Of a stretch of DNA of 64,000 nucleotides, positions 22,009 to 33,589 are shown in pieces (position 1 is the first letter of the stretch; the number at the start of each line of letters is the position of its first letter). The notes below the pieces were generated by a model. It was given only the letters and a program-made list of their open reading frames with translations, ran no database searches and had not been told where the DNA came from. This DNA comes from Raphanus sativus. Lineage: Eukaryota > Streptophyta > Magnoliopsida > Brassicales > Brassicaceae. The position numbers and the translations under genes are program-made. The stretch is taken from the NCBI RefSeq assembly GCF_000801105.2, contig NC_079516.1, positions 53,303,265 through 53,367,264 on the forward strand, written 5' to 3'.

Positions 22009-24087
22009 TTATAATCCAAGCGTGACAGGTACGTTAGCTTCTTGGATCCAGTTAACCGGAGCCAACCAGTTAGCCACAGTGTACTGATTAATCTCACCAG
22101 CAGACCTAGCGACCTTAGCCCAGCTAACTCTCCTATTGGTGATAGCTCCCGGTCCACGGTTGTTGTACTCAACGTACCTACATGACTTGTGGAAGTTCTC
22201 TCCGTCCCACATTCTCCACCCTTCTGGTCTAATCACATCTCCGATCTCCGTGTTGATCACCACGGTGGTCGAGAACTGCTTCCATGGCCTTCCCAAGTAC
22301 GACTCAACGGTCAGCCTTTCCGCCGCTAGCTTCTTGTCGGGAACGATGCGGCAGTTCTGGATGACGATACCGATTTTCATGGATAGACCCTTTTCGTTTC
22401 CGTCGGCTGTGACCGTGTTGTATTGTCCCTTGTTTCCTTTGCGTATGACGATGAGTGAGTTTTGGATAACGGTCGCGGATTTGCCGAAGATGAAGTCGAC
22501 TGTTCCTGAAACGACGCAGTTTCTGTAGAATTGACGACCGTTGTTGACGTATAGTGTGTCTTGGTAACCGTCGAATCTGCAGTTGAAGATCACGGCACGG
22601 TCTCCGTTGACTCTGATAGCAACGGCTTGGTGCCCATTTGGACCGGCTGTGTTCTTGAATCCGATCCATTTAGCCATGAATCCTTCAGATTCAACCTCTA
22701 TACGAAGCATAATATATGTCAGTTATATGTAGAGATATATAGATATTTGAAATGTTCTAAAAGTCGGTGTAACCCGTGCTTAAGCGTCTAATTAACCGAA
22801 ATGATTTTTATATACTTAAAAAATGGTATTGATGGGGTCCACCAACCCTCTTATTTTTTTTTTGATAAAATGTTAATTATACACTAATCATATAATATAT
22901 TAAAATTATAATTATGGCCTGGTTATTTCTTGAATATTGGATATAATTTGACTAAGAAACTAGTAGATCAGGGTGTGGTGAGACTTACGGACTGTGCCAC
23001 TAGTAGAAGTGGTGGTTCCAGAACTGAGACCAACACTTCTGTTGTAAGTAATAACGGTCTTTCTTGCACCATCTCCGAACATGAAGATGTTGTTCTTCTT
23101 CTTAGGGATGATGACTTGCTCTCTGTAGATACCAGCCTTGATGTGGATGATGCATCTTCCAGCGTTTTTGTCGGGACAAGCGTTAACAGCTTGTTGAATT
23201 GACTTGAACTGTCCGCTTCCATCCTTAGCGACAACATAGGTTGCTCTGATTCTAGGAGCTCCACCACCTCCTCTTCGGCCACGTCCAGCGTTAGCCATAA
23301 GCTTCCTGTCTGCACCTGAAACCCATGTTGGGACTCCGAGATCGTCAAGGTCTTCAAGAAGGCGACGGGAAGGACCGTCTGGGTCAGCCACGGGAGTGTC
23401 GACAGGAGTGGCTTCTTTGCCGGCCGGAGCTGATCCTTTGTCGGAAGGAGTGAAGATTCCACTTGTCATGTTCTTGAAATCGTCGACTTTAGCGTCGATC
23501 TTGGCCATTGCGCTAACAACTGTGTGGAAGATGTCGATAGCATTACCAGTAAGAATCTTGGAGCTTGCAATGCCTTCAGCAATAGTCTTTCTCAAATCAT
23601 CTTCTTGAATATCGTCAAGACAATCGGTTTGGTAATTGTAAACACCGGTTAACCATTGTTTAATCTGGTCGAATTTGTTACCGATCGTGTTAAGATCTTC
23701 ACCCATTTCCTCAAGAATGGTACCGAGATCCTCAAGCGCGTACATGAAAACTTTCCTGCAGTAATCAAGAACGGCTTTGTTGTTTGGGGAGATGCTCGAA
23801 CCCATGTTGCCTTCGGTTTTGTCTGTGAAGTTTGATGATTTGGTTATTGCATCTTGTGTAGCGAGCATGAAGGCCTTGATCAGTTTGTTTGGGTCATCGC
23901 TCTTGACAGGCTCGAGAGTCTTGACACATGAGGCTTTGTCAGCAGTGGTTTGACAAATACCTTGAACAGCTTTCATCTGTGGAGACAAATTAGTGTTGCC
24001 GCTTTTATTAACGATGGCAACGACTCCAATGGCTACTCCGACCAATAGAAGGACGGAGGCCACGGAGACCACAACTTTTCCAATCAT
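22009..24087 (-). CDS. VGD1: Pectin methylesterase VANGUARD1 (pollen tube)
   Basis: Type-I pectin methylesterase that removes methyl esters from homogalacturonan in the pollen tube wall; loss of VGD1 slows tube growth in the style. Two exons, 22989-24087 and 22009-22697, total 1788 nt (595 aa), the length I recall for A. thaliana VGD1 (At2g47040). An N-terminal membrane anchor ([20 protein letters not shown]) is followed by a PMEI-like pro-domain, processing motifs RRLL and RKLM, then the catalytic domain with GIYREQ, QAVAIR, YQDTLY, VDFIFG (active-site Asp) and LGRPW. It ends [13 protein letters not shown]-like tttataaaag lies about 160 bp upstream (minus strand, near 24246-24256). A. thaliana has two tandem copies here (VGDH1 and VGD1); only one is present. 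Confidence 0.96.
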
Positions 24088-24349
24088 TTTCTAATTTTTA
24101 TTTTTGTGTATTTCTGATTTTTTGAATTTTTTTTGCTCCCTCCGGTTTTGTTTAGAGGTTAATCGGAGAGGGAGGGGCTTTATTAGAGAAAAGCCAAGTT
24201 GTTTATTGACTCGGGCCAGTGTATTTTGTGAGGGAACAGGACGCTTTTATAAAAGCTTTTTGGTTCTAAAATTAGGGACGTTGCATGGATTTTGCATGGA
24301 GGGAGAGAATTATGGTGGACGAATGGCTGAGAATATCTGGTTAAAATAA

Positions 24350-26233
24350 AGCTTTGTTAATTTAACTTCCGAGACTAGGCAAATTGCTTAGTTGTGAGGT
24401 TTAAAATTGGTCAACGCAGGATAAATATGGCGTACGCTCCTAATTAGAAGGTGTGGTGGCTTGATTGACAAGTATCATATACCTTTAAAAGAACTAAGTA
24501 ACTTTCGAGACTATGCCGCTGCTTAGGTGAGACGTGAGAGGTTTAAAATTCTGCATGTGGTTTGATTTAACAATAACTATATAAGTGATACTTAGGGTTG
24601 TTCTTGTAATAGCAGAAGCCTTATATGAATAAGAAACCGATAAAATGTACGATATTTATAAAACCTGAAAAAAACATTTCATATAATTTGTAATATGTTC
24701 TTGAACAAAAAAAAATGAAAATGTTAATAGTGCAAACGTGCGATTCCGGTAAACCTAACATTTTGTGGTGTCCTGAAATCTGCAATGACCTGACTCAACA
24801 GTTAATTAGTCGGATCAGACCAGTCCTTGAACATTTTAAAGCATGATTTCAATTGATATTTAATTTGATTGATTATTTGGTGTGAGAAATGTATGAACCA
24901 AATAATGTCTAAGCAAGTATAAAGGTGTTATGCATGTTGCACAGACTGTTTACAAGAGAAGGCAAATTTATAAAAATACTATTGTCACACAGTAAAATAA
25001 TCAAATAAATATTGATTTACTGAAATGGTTATCTAAATCAACATGTTGATATATTAATCTCTTATTGGTATTGTGTCTATATCTCAAGCTTTTATCGTCC
25101 TTACAAGCATCATATGGTGTTTTATTAATGGTATTTAATCTATAGGTTAAGGTTGTTAGTTAAGTCCATAGAGTGATAGTTAAACACCTAAGTGACTTAT
25201 GTGTATATATATCAAAGCTACTTCACATTGTGTCTAATTATATTTTTGAGAAGTTTTTCTATTTCAGACAAAGACTTGTCTCCTGATGTGTCTACATTCA
25301 GATCCATGGTCAATGGATATGGAATATGTGTAATATGTTCACGCTGGAAGATTTTACTATTTTCAACACAATATATTTAAAATGTACATACCTGAAAGTC
25401 AACATATTATATACCATTAACTAGGTGTTTTCTTGCACCATATGCAGTAAATTTTTTTTAAAAAAATCTAACTTGTATTTAAAAATAAATTTTATTTAAT
25501 ATTATAGATTTTATTATTTTCTTACTAATATTTAATATATATATTTGATATATATTAAATCAATTTGTATAAAACTAATAAAATGATATAAAATTGTATA
25601 ACTATAAAAAATTTAGCCTAAAAATATTTTATGTTGATATATAAGAAACTAATAGTCTTACGATTGATATTTAATTTTTAAAAAATTGTAGAAATTTTTG
25701 AAATTTTTAATAATACAAATTGTATAATTATAGAAAAATAATAATATTTCGAAATTTGACATGTTATGTATGAATATATTTATTTTATAGATGATGTATG
25801 AGCTATTACCATATTTTTAAAAAGTTTACCAAAAAGAAATATCAATATTAAATGTATAATATAAATTATTACCATATTCTAATAAGTTTGCCAAAAATGT
25901 AAATCAACATTAAATGAAATTATTCATGTCATATTTTTTCAGAAATCATGCATCAATTTTAGGAACCACGTCATATTTGTTTTGTGAAACTGATTGTAGA
26001 GAGGACATGTGGCGAAATCAATTCGCAAATATAGTCTAGAGGATATTTGATCCAAAAAAAATAATATATAACATTAATACATTATATCAATTAAGTTTAT
26101 TATTATTAGATAATCATATTTTCCACATCCTTTCCAATCACGAGGTACATACATGATTATCTACAACACATATTAGTTACAAACATACGTCAAAAGGAAC
26201 CTTTCTTTCATCACCATTGACAACAACAATAAA
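24350..26233. other. AT-rich intergenic region between VGD1 and the PMEI gene
   Basis: It holds the VGD1 upstream region and a very AT-rich block (25440-25930) that looks like old transposon remains, without recognisable ends. No gene was seen. Confidence 0.45.
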
Positions 26234-26884
26234 TCAATAGTAGTAAAAGGACAAAGGTGGTGGGAGCAACGAATCGGTATCTTTCTGGTTGAGTTTGGTC
26301 TTAATGTTGAGAGTATTAAAGACTTTGTCCATTCCAGCGAACACATCCACTGACTCGCCACTCATTCTTTTCCCAAGCCCTATCCCTCCTTGAACCTCTT
26401 TCAACAATGTTTTGTCGTAAATGTCATCGAGACAACTCGACTGGTAGTTAAAGATTGAAGTCATCTTCTTCTTACATGTGAAGTAGTTATTAGCCATGCT
26501 CTTTATGTCTTTTCCCGCGGCTTTCCAGAAATCTGAAAAGTCTTCCAAGGCGTTGTTTAGCTGTTTCTCGCAACTAGTGATGCAAGCTGTAGCGAAAGCG
26601 TTTCCTTTGTACTTGGGTTTAATTCCGGAGAGGAACTTCAATCCCTTTTTAACGGAGGTTTCTGCACCTGTGGCTAAGTGACGGACCAAAATGTTTGGAT
26701 CATTGCTTGGGACAGTTTTCAAGGTTATGCTACAAAGACTTTTGTCTTGGACGACGCTGCATATTCCTGCGACGGCTTTCTCATGTTCTGGTGTAACAGC
26801 GTCACGTTTGGCTGGGACTACGAACGCGGTTGCCGTTAGGGCGATACAAAGAATGAGAAAGGCGAGTTTTATAGGAGTGTTCAT
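26234..26884 (-). CDS. Pectin methylesterase inhibitor-like secreted protein
   Basis: Single-exon gene of 216 aa. The N-terminus (IKLAFLILCIALTATAFVV) is a signal peptide. The rest is a plant invertase/PMEI domain with the paired Cys of the family (GICSVVQDKSLC near residues 42-53, then ITSCEKQLNNALEDF and NYQSSCLDDI). Such proteins form 1:1 inhibitory complexes with pectin methylesterases in the wall. The domain resembles the pro-region of the neighbouring VGD1 (both share CLDDI and the NALEDF/YALEDL block), so it probably arose from a VGD1-like gene that lost its catalytic half. From memory it is A. thaliana At2g47050. A tatatata box lies about 75 bp upstream (near 26957). The C-terminus is short and ends PLSFYYY. 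Confidence 0.92.
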   Translation of the reverse strand: MNTPIKLAFLILCIALTATAFVVPAKRDAVTPEHEKAVAGICSVVQDKSLCSITLKTVPSNDPNILVRHLATGAETSVKKGLKFLSGIKPKYKGNAFATACITSCEKQLNNALEDFSDFWKAAGKDIKSMANNYFTCKKKMTSIFNYQSSCLDDIYDKTLLKEVQGGIGLGKRMSGESVDVFAGMDKVFNTLNIKTKLNQKDTDSLLPPPLSFYYY

Positions 26885-27116
26885 TTTTTTTGGTTTTTTT
26901 TAGGTAACTTCAACGTGGATTGGAAAGGATTAGAAAAAAGAAGGAAGACATGGTACGTGTATATATAGATGTTTATACGGTTTTGCTATATTTGGATTGT
27001 TTTTTCTATTCTTTTCAAAGACAAACTGATGGTGAAGCGTAAATTGTGGCGTTTTTAATGTCTGGACAAGGCATGCTCTTGTCGTCCTCAAAGTAAATCC
27101 TATTTCTTCCTCCTTA

Positions 27117-28908
27117 GAGCATCTCCAATGGTGTTACCCACCATTGGAGTCCTTAGGATTAGAATATTGTTTTTTTTCTTTTTCTGAATAGTTAAGGATT
27201 CTAACCATAATTATATCTCCAATGGTGTTATCTATCATGGAGTTCTTAGATTTTTTTTTTTTGAATTGAATCTTAGAGCTTTGGAATTTTTATATGTGTA
27301 TATGTATATGTGTACATCTATGAACTCTATGAAACTATGATCATTAATCTCAATCAACAAAACCGAAATACAAAGCAAATGCATAGATGAAATCGAAGTA
27401 GAAGATTGTTTTGCTCACCCATTGTTCTCGTGTCAGGCGAGAGAATCTTGTAACTGCTCTTTATCTCTCTCTTGGTGTGCTCAGGAATCGACGTCATGGA
27501 GGTTGAAGAAGAATCTTGTAAACTGCTCTTTATCTTGTAACTGCTCTTTATCTCTCTCTTGGTGTGCTTAGAAATCAAGTTCACTGGTTCCTACTATATA
27601 AGCAACACTAACTATATAAGCAACGCAATTTTGGTTAGTGGAATAAAGCTCAATCTCCTTACTCCACACATCTACTAAGTTTGTGAATGTCTCTCTTCTC
27701 GTCACATCATAAACTGCATTTCACCAATAAACATTAACTAAACAGTTTAAAGACAAAGGAGATGTCTTTATAATCTCTTGTAATTGAATGGTAAAATGAT
27801 GGGGATTACCGAGAATGATTCCTTGGGCGCCTCTGTAGTAAGAGCTCGTCAGTGTTCTAAACCGTTCCTGTCCCACTACAAGAACAAAACCGAGAATGTT
27901 ACATTAGTTTCCGTTATGAAAGAACATAAAGAATCTTTAAGTGCAGAATCACCAATAATCAATTCTTCAGACAAGATCTTAAAGAACGTGTGATCATTAA
28001 ACAGAGAATGTCCAACACAAAAGCAGACAGATGATAATCAAATTCAAGCTCAGTCAGATATAATGTGAACTACTGTTTGATTAAACGACACATAAAAGTA
28101 CAAAGCTAACATCTTTTCTGGGTAGAAACCCACGAGATATCAAATTGCAGAGAAAGAAGCTTTGAATGATTTTACGAAAAAAGAAGCAGAGAAAGACGCA
28201 GAGAAAGAAACCCACGAGATATCCCATTCTCTTACAAAAAAAAGAAGAAGCTTTGAATGATCTTTCTCTCTCTCTCTCACCTCGATATTTTCTCGATCTG
28301 TAATTGCAGAGAAAGAAAAAAAACAAGGTAGAAACCCACGAGATATCAAATCAACAACTACAAAAAGGTGATTCCTTTTGATAAAAAATATGAATCTATT
28401 TTAGCTGTCTGTAGTGCTAATGATGATGATGATAGATGATGCTTATCGTTAATGATTACGTGACTCTCCCTTTGGAATCAACAATTACCTCCTTCACCGT
28501 GACTCTCCCTTTGGAAAAACTCCAAGCTCCGGTTCCATTGACGATTGAATCCACGCACAAGAAAGGAGCCGGAAGTACTAAGAACGGTCGTGATTCTCCT
28601 CGTCAAAGACTCGGCGTCAAGATTTACGGCGACCAAGTCGCTAAACCAGGGGCCATCATCGTTCGTCAACGAGTCGCCTTTCCTTCCGTCGTAGAGATTT
28701 TTTTTTCCTAGCGAATCTGAATGAATTTTTTTTTAACACAACTTTTCGTCTCACCAATCGGAAGCTGCCAACACATTAAGGACTTAGTCCTTAATATCCT
28801 TAACTAAGGATTGATCCTTAGGTTATCCCAAATATTATATATTTTTTTAATCAATTTGCATAAGAATTTGAGCTAAGAAATGCCTAATATCCCCCGTTGG
28901 AGATGCTC
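27117..28908. mobile_element. PIF/Harbinger-like element with captured gene fragment (Pack-type)
   Basis: The terminal inverted repeats are gagcatctccaatgg at the left and its counterpart ccgttggagatgctc at the right (one difference). The flanks are TTA (27114-27116) and TAA (28909-28911), fitting the 3-bp TWA preference of the superfamily but not an exact duplication. Inside are an internal echo of the left end (27220-27250), a local duplication of a ctctttatctctctcttgg block (27460-27565), copies of gcagagaaagaagctttgaatg, a CT tract and the L27 fragment. No transposase frame was seen, so it is non-autonomous (1.8 kb). Whether all of it is one insertion or nested ones is uncertain. Confidence 0.6.
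28535..28672 (+). pseudogene. Captured fragment of plastid ribosomal protein L27
   Basis: The frame encodes [20 protein letters not shown] then [20 protein letters not shown] up to VRQR, the conserved N-terminal part of bacterial-type bL27 as found in chloroplasts. After VRQR the L27 frame (normally GTKFHAGKNVG) is replaced by unrelated sequence and a stop at about 28709. Upstream of the fragment, gtgactctccctttgga is present twice (28460 and 28499). It lies inside the Harbinger-like element, so it is a captured exon piece. The open frame from 28436 to 28711 (91 codons) is intact, but there is no evidence that it is used. Confidence 0.88.
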
Positions 28909-29243
28909 TAAATATATTTAAAATACAACCATAGTTAGTAACAAAAAAGATGTATACTAGATATTATATACACAAATTCATAAGTTCATAACAGAAAAAA
29001 TAACCAGAAGTATCACTATATGATTCTGGTTTTTAACACAACTTCAATGGAAATAATAATATTAGACAGAGTCAGAAATTGTATGGGAGATGGCAGTTTA
29101 GTAGGAAAGCAAGAATCCAAGATTTAATTTTGTAACAAAATAAAAAATGAAAAGGAAATTTCTATGCACATTAAGTTTTGAATACTCATACTGTAAGTGG
29201 AAATCAAATATTCTGTGGTAGACGGAGGGGAACGTGGTGTTGG

Positions 29244-30909
29244 CTAATGTAATCCATCCCCTGGAGCTGTGGCTCGAGCGTTCAACAAAGGTTGCAGAGC
29301 TTTCACAACAATACTCATATTCGGTCTAAAATCTGCTTCATACTGCACGCACAACGCTGCAACCGCCGCTAGCTGCGTTTCATCATCCACAACACAATAT
29401 GACATAAGCAAAGACAGAGAGAGAATGACTTGAGATTAATTAAGCGTTTAAGTAGACGCAATTTTAGAATGTTTTCAAATACCTTAGCAACAGCTTTTGG
29501 AGGGTAATCGCCACCAAGTCTTGCATCGACGCACTGTTTGACCTTGTCTTCGCTCAATTTAGGTGTTGCCTAATGCCATAAGTAACAGTTTAAATGGAGT
29601 CGATAATAAAGACAGAAGAATGTGATGTGTAGTAAGACTGAGATGAATTAGTACCCATGTGACTAGACTTTGCTGGCCTCTAGGCAATCTATGATCAACA
29701 GGTTTTCGACCTGTAAGGAGTTCGAGTAAGACAACCCCGAAGCTGTACACATCACTTTTGGCATTTAACTGACCGGTCATCGCATATCTGTCAAGGAAAA
29801 AAAGAGAAGACACATTTGAGACTTAAGAGGAGCGCACACTATTGTGTTTTTTTTATTCTTCACAAGAAGAAGCTCTGCGTCAACTTACTCAGGGGCATGG
29901 TAACCGAAAGTTCCAAGAACACGGGTTGAATGAAGGCGAGCAGCCATATCAGGAGCTTGATTAGAGAGATCAAAGTCAGCAATCTTGGCAACATCATCTT
30001 CGAAGAGCAGGACATTGCTTGATTTGATGTCACGGTGGATGATGTGAGGATTTGCTTTTTCATGCAAATACTCAAGCCCTCTTGCGGCTCCAACTGCAAT
30101 TTTCACCCGTTGATACCACGACAGGACAGGACCTGGCTGAGCTCCTTTCACGCCTTTTCTCCCTGTGCAAATCATAAGACAGATGTTAAAGCAAAGTAAT
30201 GATATGACGCCCCCATAAATAGATCTTATTTAAGTTAATTTACCATGAAGAATGTCATGAAGAGATCCATTCTTGGCGAACTCGTAGGCAAGTATCCTCG
30301 AGTTGCCGTCAACACAGTAGCCAAGCAGCTGAACAAAGTTATCATGCTTCAGCCTCGACACCATGGAAACCTGAGCAAGCAGTGACAGTTCCCACAAGTT
30401 TAGCTACCATAATTGACAACAATACATAGTAAACATTAAAACTAATGACTCTATTTGAAGAAAAAGGTAGCAAACCTGGGCAAGGAACTCATTGTCAGGC
30501 TGTTTGTTAGAATCAAGCTTTTTAATGGCTGCAGGCTGCTGGTTAGTTAACACTCCGTAATAAACTCTTCCGTAAGAGCCTTCACCGATGAGAGAACTCG
30601 ATCCAAAATCCTCAGTTGCTTCCTTGAGTTCAGTGACAGGGATAGTAGGTACTTCAATAGGTTGCACCTTCACAGCTGGAGCGCCCTTTTGTGCAGCTTC
30701 AGAGGCATGGTGCCTCCCATCATTTCCTGCACCACAATCAAAACAATCCTCCAAATAACTTAAAAAAAAAAACTTAACAAAAGCCTTTTGGTTTATTCAA
30801 AAAAGAAAAGAAAAAAGAAACCTCCAAAGTGTTTAGCTGGATTGTGGCCACCGTAATCAGCTGCAGCTTTATGCATATCATCTTCCGCGCAACACCCGAA
30901 GCAACTCAT
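29244..30909 (-). CDS. PTI1-4: PTI1-like receptor-like cytoplasmic kinase
   Basis: Cytoplasmic Ser/Thr kinase of the RLCK-VIII/PTI1 group, membrane-associated, acting in OXI1-MAPK stress signalling in A. thaliana. Seven coding exons: 30822-30909, 30476-30726, 30244-30370, 29889-30162, 29655-29787, 29483-29569 and 29244-29372, total 1089 nt (362 aa). The N-terminus [11 protein letters not shown] has clustered Cys suited to S-acylation. Kinase motifs are the Gly loop [11 protein letters not shown], catalytic Lys in [27 protein letters not shown] (DFD in place of DFG, normal for this group), and [20 protein letters not shown]. It ends [10 protein letters not shown] 5' UTR intron (30941-31240) precedes the start. 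From memory it is the orthologue of At2g47060. Confidence 0.94.
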
Positions 30910-30940
30910 TTCTCTTTTCTTTCTTTCTATTTATTCAAAT

Positions 30941-31380
30941 CTGCAACAAGACATGTGCCAAAGCTAACATTCATATGGTAGCTGCAAAGATGATTTCAAA
31001 ATTAAAAAAATAATAATAATTGAACTCTCTAATCAGAGATAATAGCTAACTACATTTAGCAAAATCACACGAGATATCAAAATCTGAAAATTCAACAGTC
31101 AAGGAAGCGTTATCGAAACAATGAACTACAAAATGGAGACTCAAACGTTTCTATAATTAGCGAGAAACGATCAATTTACAGGTTCGAATCGGGGGATCAG
31201 AACAAGTAGTAGAAGATAAACAGAGAGCTAGCTTCGTTACCTCTCGAAGAAGATGATGATCGGAGAGTAGTAGTAGAGGGAGTGAGAGAGGCTTCTTCTT
31301 CTCTGGGAGATCTGAAAGAGAGTTTTGCGTTTTTTGGTAACAGTGACGATCTTTGAGCGTACAGCGAAATTATAGGACCC
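30941..31380 (-). other. PTI1-like kinase 5' UTR intron and leader exon
   Basis: The donor gtaacg at 31240 and acceptor ttgttgcag ending at 30941 define a 300-bp 5' UTR intron. The leader exon runs from 31241 to about 31375 and is rich in CTTC repeats on the minus strand. Confidence 0.6.
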
Positions 31381-32689
31381 AAGATTAATTTTAATAACGC
31401 GCAAACTCAACCTTTCTATTTGTATTATTTAATATTTTTTTACTACTAGTATATTAATTTATTAACTTTGACTGGGTTTCAACGCTGTCAAGTGACAGCG
31501 TCTTGCCGTTGGATTAGTTTGACAAACCCAAGATCCAACGGTCAGATTGCCACCTCATTTTAGTTTTGGGTATTATTTATTTATCCAATGAAATGAAATT
31601 GAAAAATATTACCGGAATTATCGTTTCATATCAAGGCGTGACTTCCGCCGTCGGCCGCCATTTAACGACCATACAATTTTTTTTTCCTTTTCTGGCCGTT
31701 TGTATGTAGTTGGGATTATTTTTCATGTAGAACTATATCTATCTTTTGGTACCTAATCTATTCGTTTCCTAAATCATGATGTATTCTAAAGATAGTTGAT
31801 TAATTTTCCTTAATCGTTGACAAAATACATTAATACTTAGTCGCTTATCTACATTGCAACCACAATATTTATTTTAATATCACACTTTCTATATAGTTTC
31901 TTTTATAGTACCATCTTTTAGATACTCGTTCCTAAGACCAACTTTTAGTTATAAAACTACGTATGCAGCCTTTACTAGTTAGCTTTCCTATGTTACGTAT
32001 CATTTTTATGTTTCCGCGTTATCCTTTTTTTTATATTGATGCGTTTCTTTCCTAAGAAACAACAAACAAAATTGTATAATTAAATGTATAAATGTGGGTT
32101 GGTGAGTTGTGGGTCGTATCTAGATGAAGTCGTTATCTTTGCATGTGAACAAAATATGGGCATGTTCGAGATGAATCATCATGGTGTTCTTTCGGTGTGA
32201 CCACCAAATTATTTTAATAACACCATTTAATTAGTCTTCCACCTTCTCTAACCATATGAGCATTAGCCGTTTCAGGTTTTTCTTTTCTTCTTAATTAGGT
32301 TTATGGCAATTATTTGCCAAAACCTTGCCGCTGCGGTTGGCAGTGCTTTTCTAAATTCATATAATTCATTATATAGTGTATTTATTCGGCTCCCAATTCA
32401 ATATACTTTTTTTTTCTTTTACAAATGTCTCAGGTTAGAATGGAATCTGAAATACAATCAATAGCTATCAGCATCAAGGTTATAATAAGTGTGAGGAACA
32501 TCATACTTTAGGACTATGAAATAACATAATAATCATGGAATGAGATCCGTTGAGATTCTAAAGTTATCAAGACGAGGAGGAAACATGGAAGAATATCATC
32601 CCGACGCAGCGCATTGGATTCTCCCTTATATTTCTCATGTGACTTGTCTCTTCTTGTAGTCACACTAACAAAAATTCGTTTTTTTTTTT
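31381..32689. other. Intergenic region upstream of the PTI1-like kinase
   Basis: Around 31480-31560 are related ccaacgg/cgttgg words (ttgccgttggattagtttgac and aagatccaacggtcagattg) that form an inverted pair. Otherwise it is AT-rich with no gene. Confidence 0.4.
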
Positions 32690-33589
32690 ACAAGACTTGG
32701 GTTCACCCCTTATGGTGAATCTTCAAATTCACCACTTTTCTAATAACCAATCAAAGTGTCAACTAAATTAATGATTAAAAATATTAAATATTTTTTTCAA
32801 AAATCAAAATAATTAAAAAAAATAAATAGTGTCAATTTTAATAATGCTAATACCACTATCTAATCCATAAACTCAAACTCTATACCCTAAATCCAAATTT
32901 TAAACCCTAAATTCTAAATTATAAACCCAAACTCTATACCCTAAACCCAAATTCTATACCCTAAACCCAAACCATAAATCATAAACCCAAAAACCTGAAC
33001 TCTAAATCCAAACCTATATCCTAAACTCAAATCCTAGACTCTAAACCCAAAACGTAAATACAAAATCCAAACCCTATACCCTAAATATTTGGATTAATAT
33101 TGATGTTGTTCTTTTGAAATTTAAGGTTAATAATTAAATTTTGGATTTAGAGTTCATGGTTTGGGTTACTGTCTAGGGTTTGGGTTTAGGGTCTACGGTT
33201 TGGGTTTTGGGTTTATGGTTTGGTTTTAGAGTATAGGATTTGGGTTTAGGGTCTATGGTTTGAGTTTAGGGTATAATTTTGGGTTTAAAGTTTAGATTTC
33301 TTGGTTTATGATTCATGGTTTGGGTTTAGGGTTTAAGATTTAGGTTTAGGGTATAGAGTTTGGGTTTAGGGTATAGAGTTTGGGTTTATAATTTAAAATT
33401 TAGGGTTTAGAATTTGGATTTAGGGTATATAGTTTGAATTTAGGGATTAAATATTGACATTAGCATTATTAAATATGATATTATTTATTTTTTTAATTAT
33501 TTTATAATTAATCTAGTTGGCACTTTAATTGGTTATTAGGGAGGTGGTGAATTTGAAGGTTCACCATAGGGGGTGAACCCAAGTCTTGT
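32690..33589. mobile_element. Foldback element with telomere-like repeats in both arms
   Basis: A 900-bp inverted repeat. The left end caagacttgggttcacccc.tatggtgaa.cttc is mirrored at the right end. The similarity continues through aaattcaccac, taataaccaat and aataatgctaat into a long tract of degenerate CCCTAAA words (32880-33090). The right half carries the complementary TTTAGGG words (33130-33440). Each arm is about 400 bp. No clear target duplication was found. It is a foldback or MITE-like element in which interstitial telomere-type repeats are internal. Confidence 0.75.

Noticed and set aside
22960..23462. Alternative minus frame in VGD1 exon 1
   Set aside because: Out-of-frame shadow; the real frame contains PMEI and PME motifs.
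32880..33440. Interstitial telomere from a chromosome fusion
   Set aside because: The repeats are degenerate, in both orientations, and enclosed by inverted repeats with non-telomeric ends, so a transposon explains them better.
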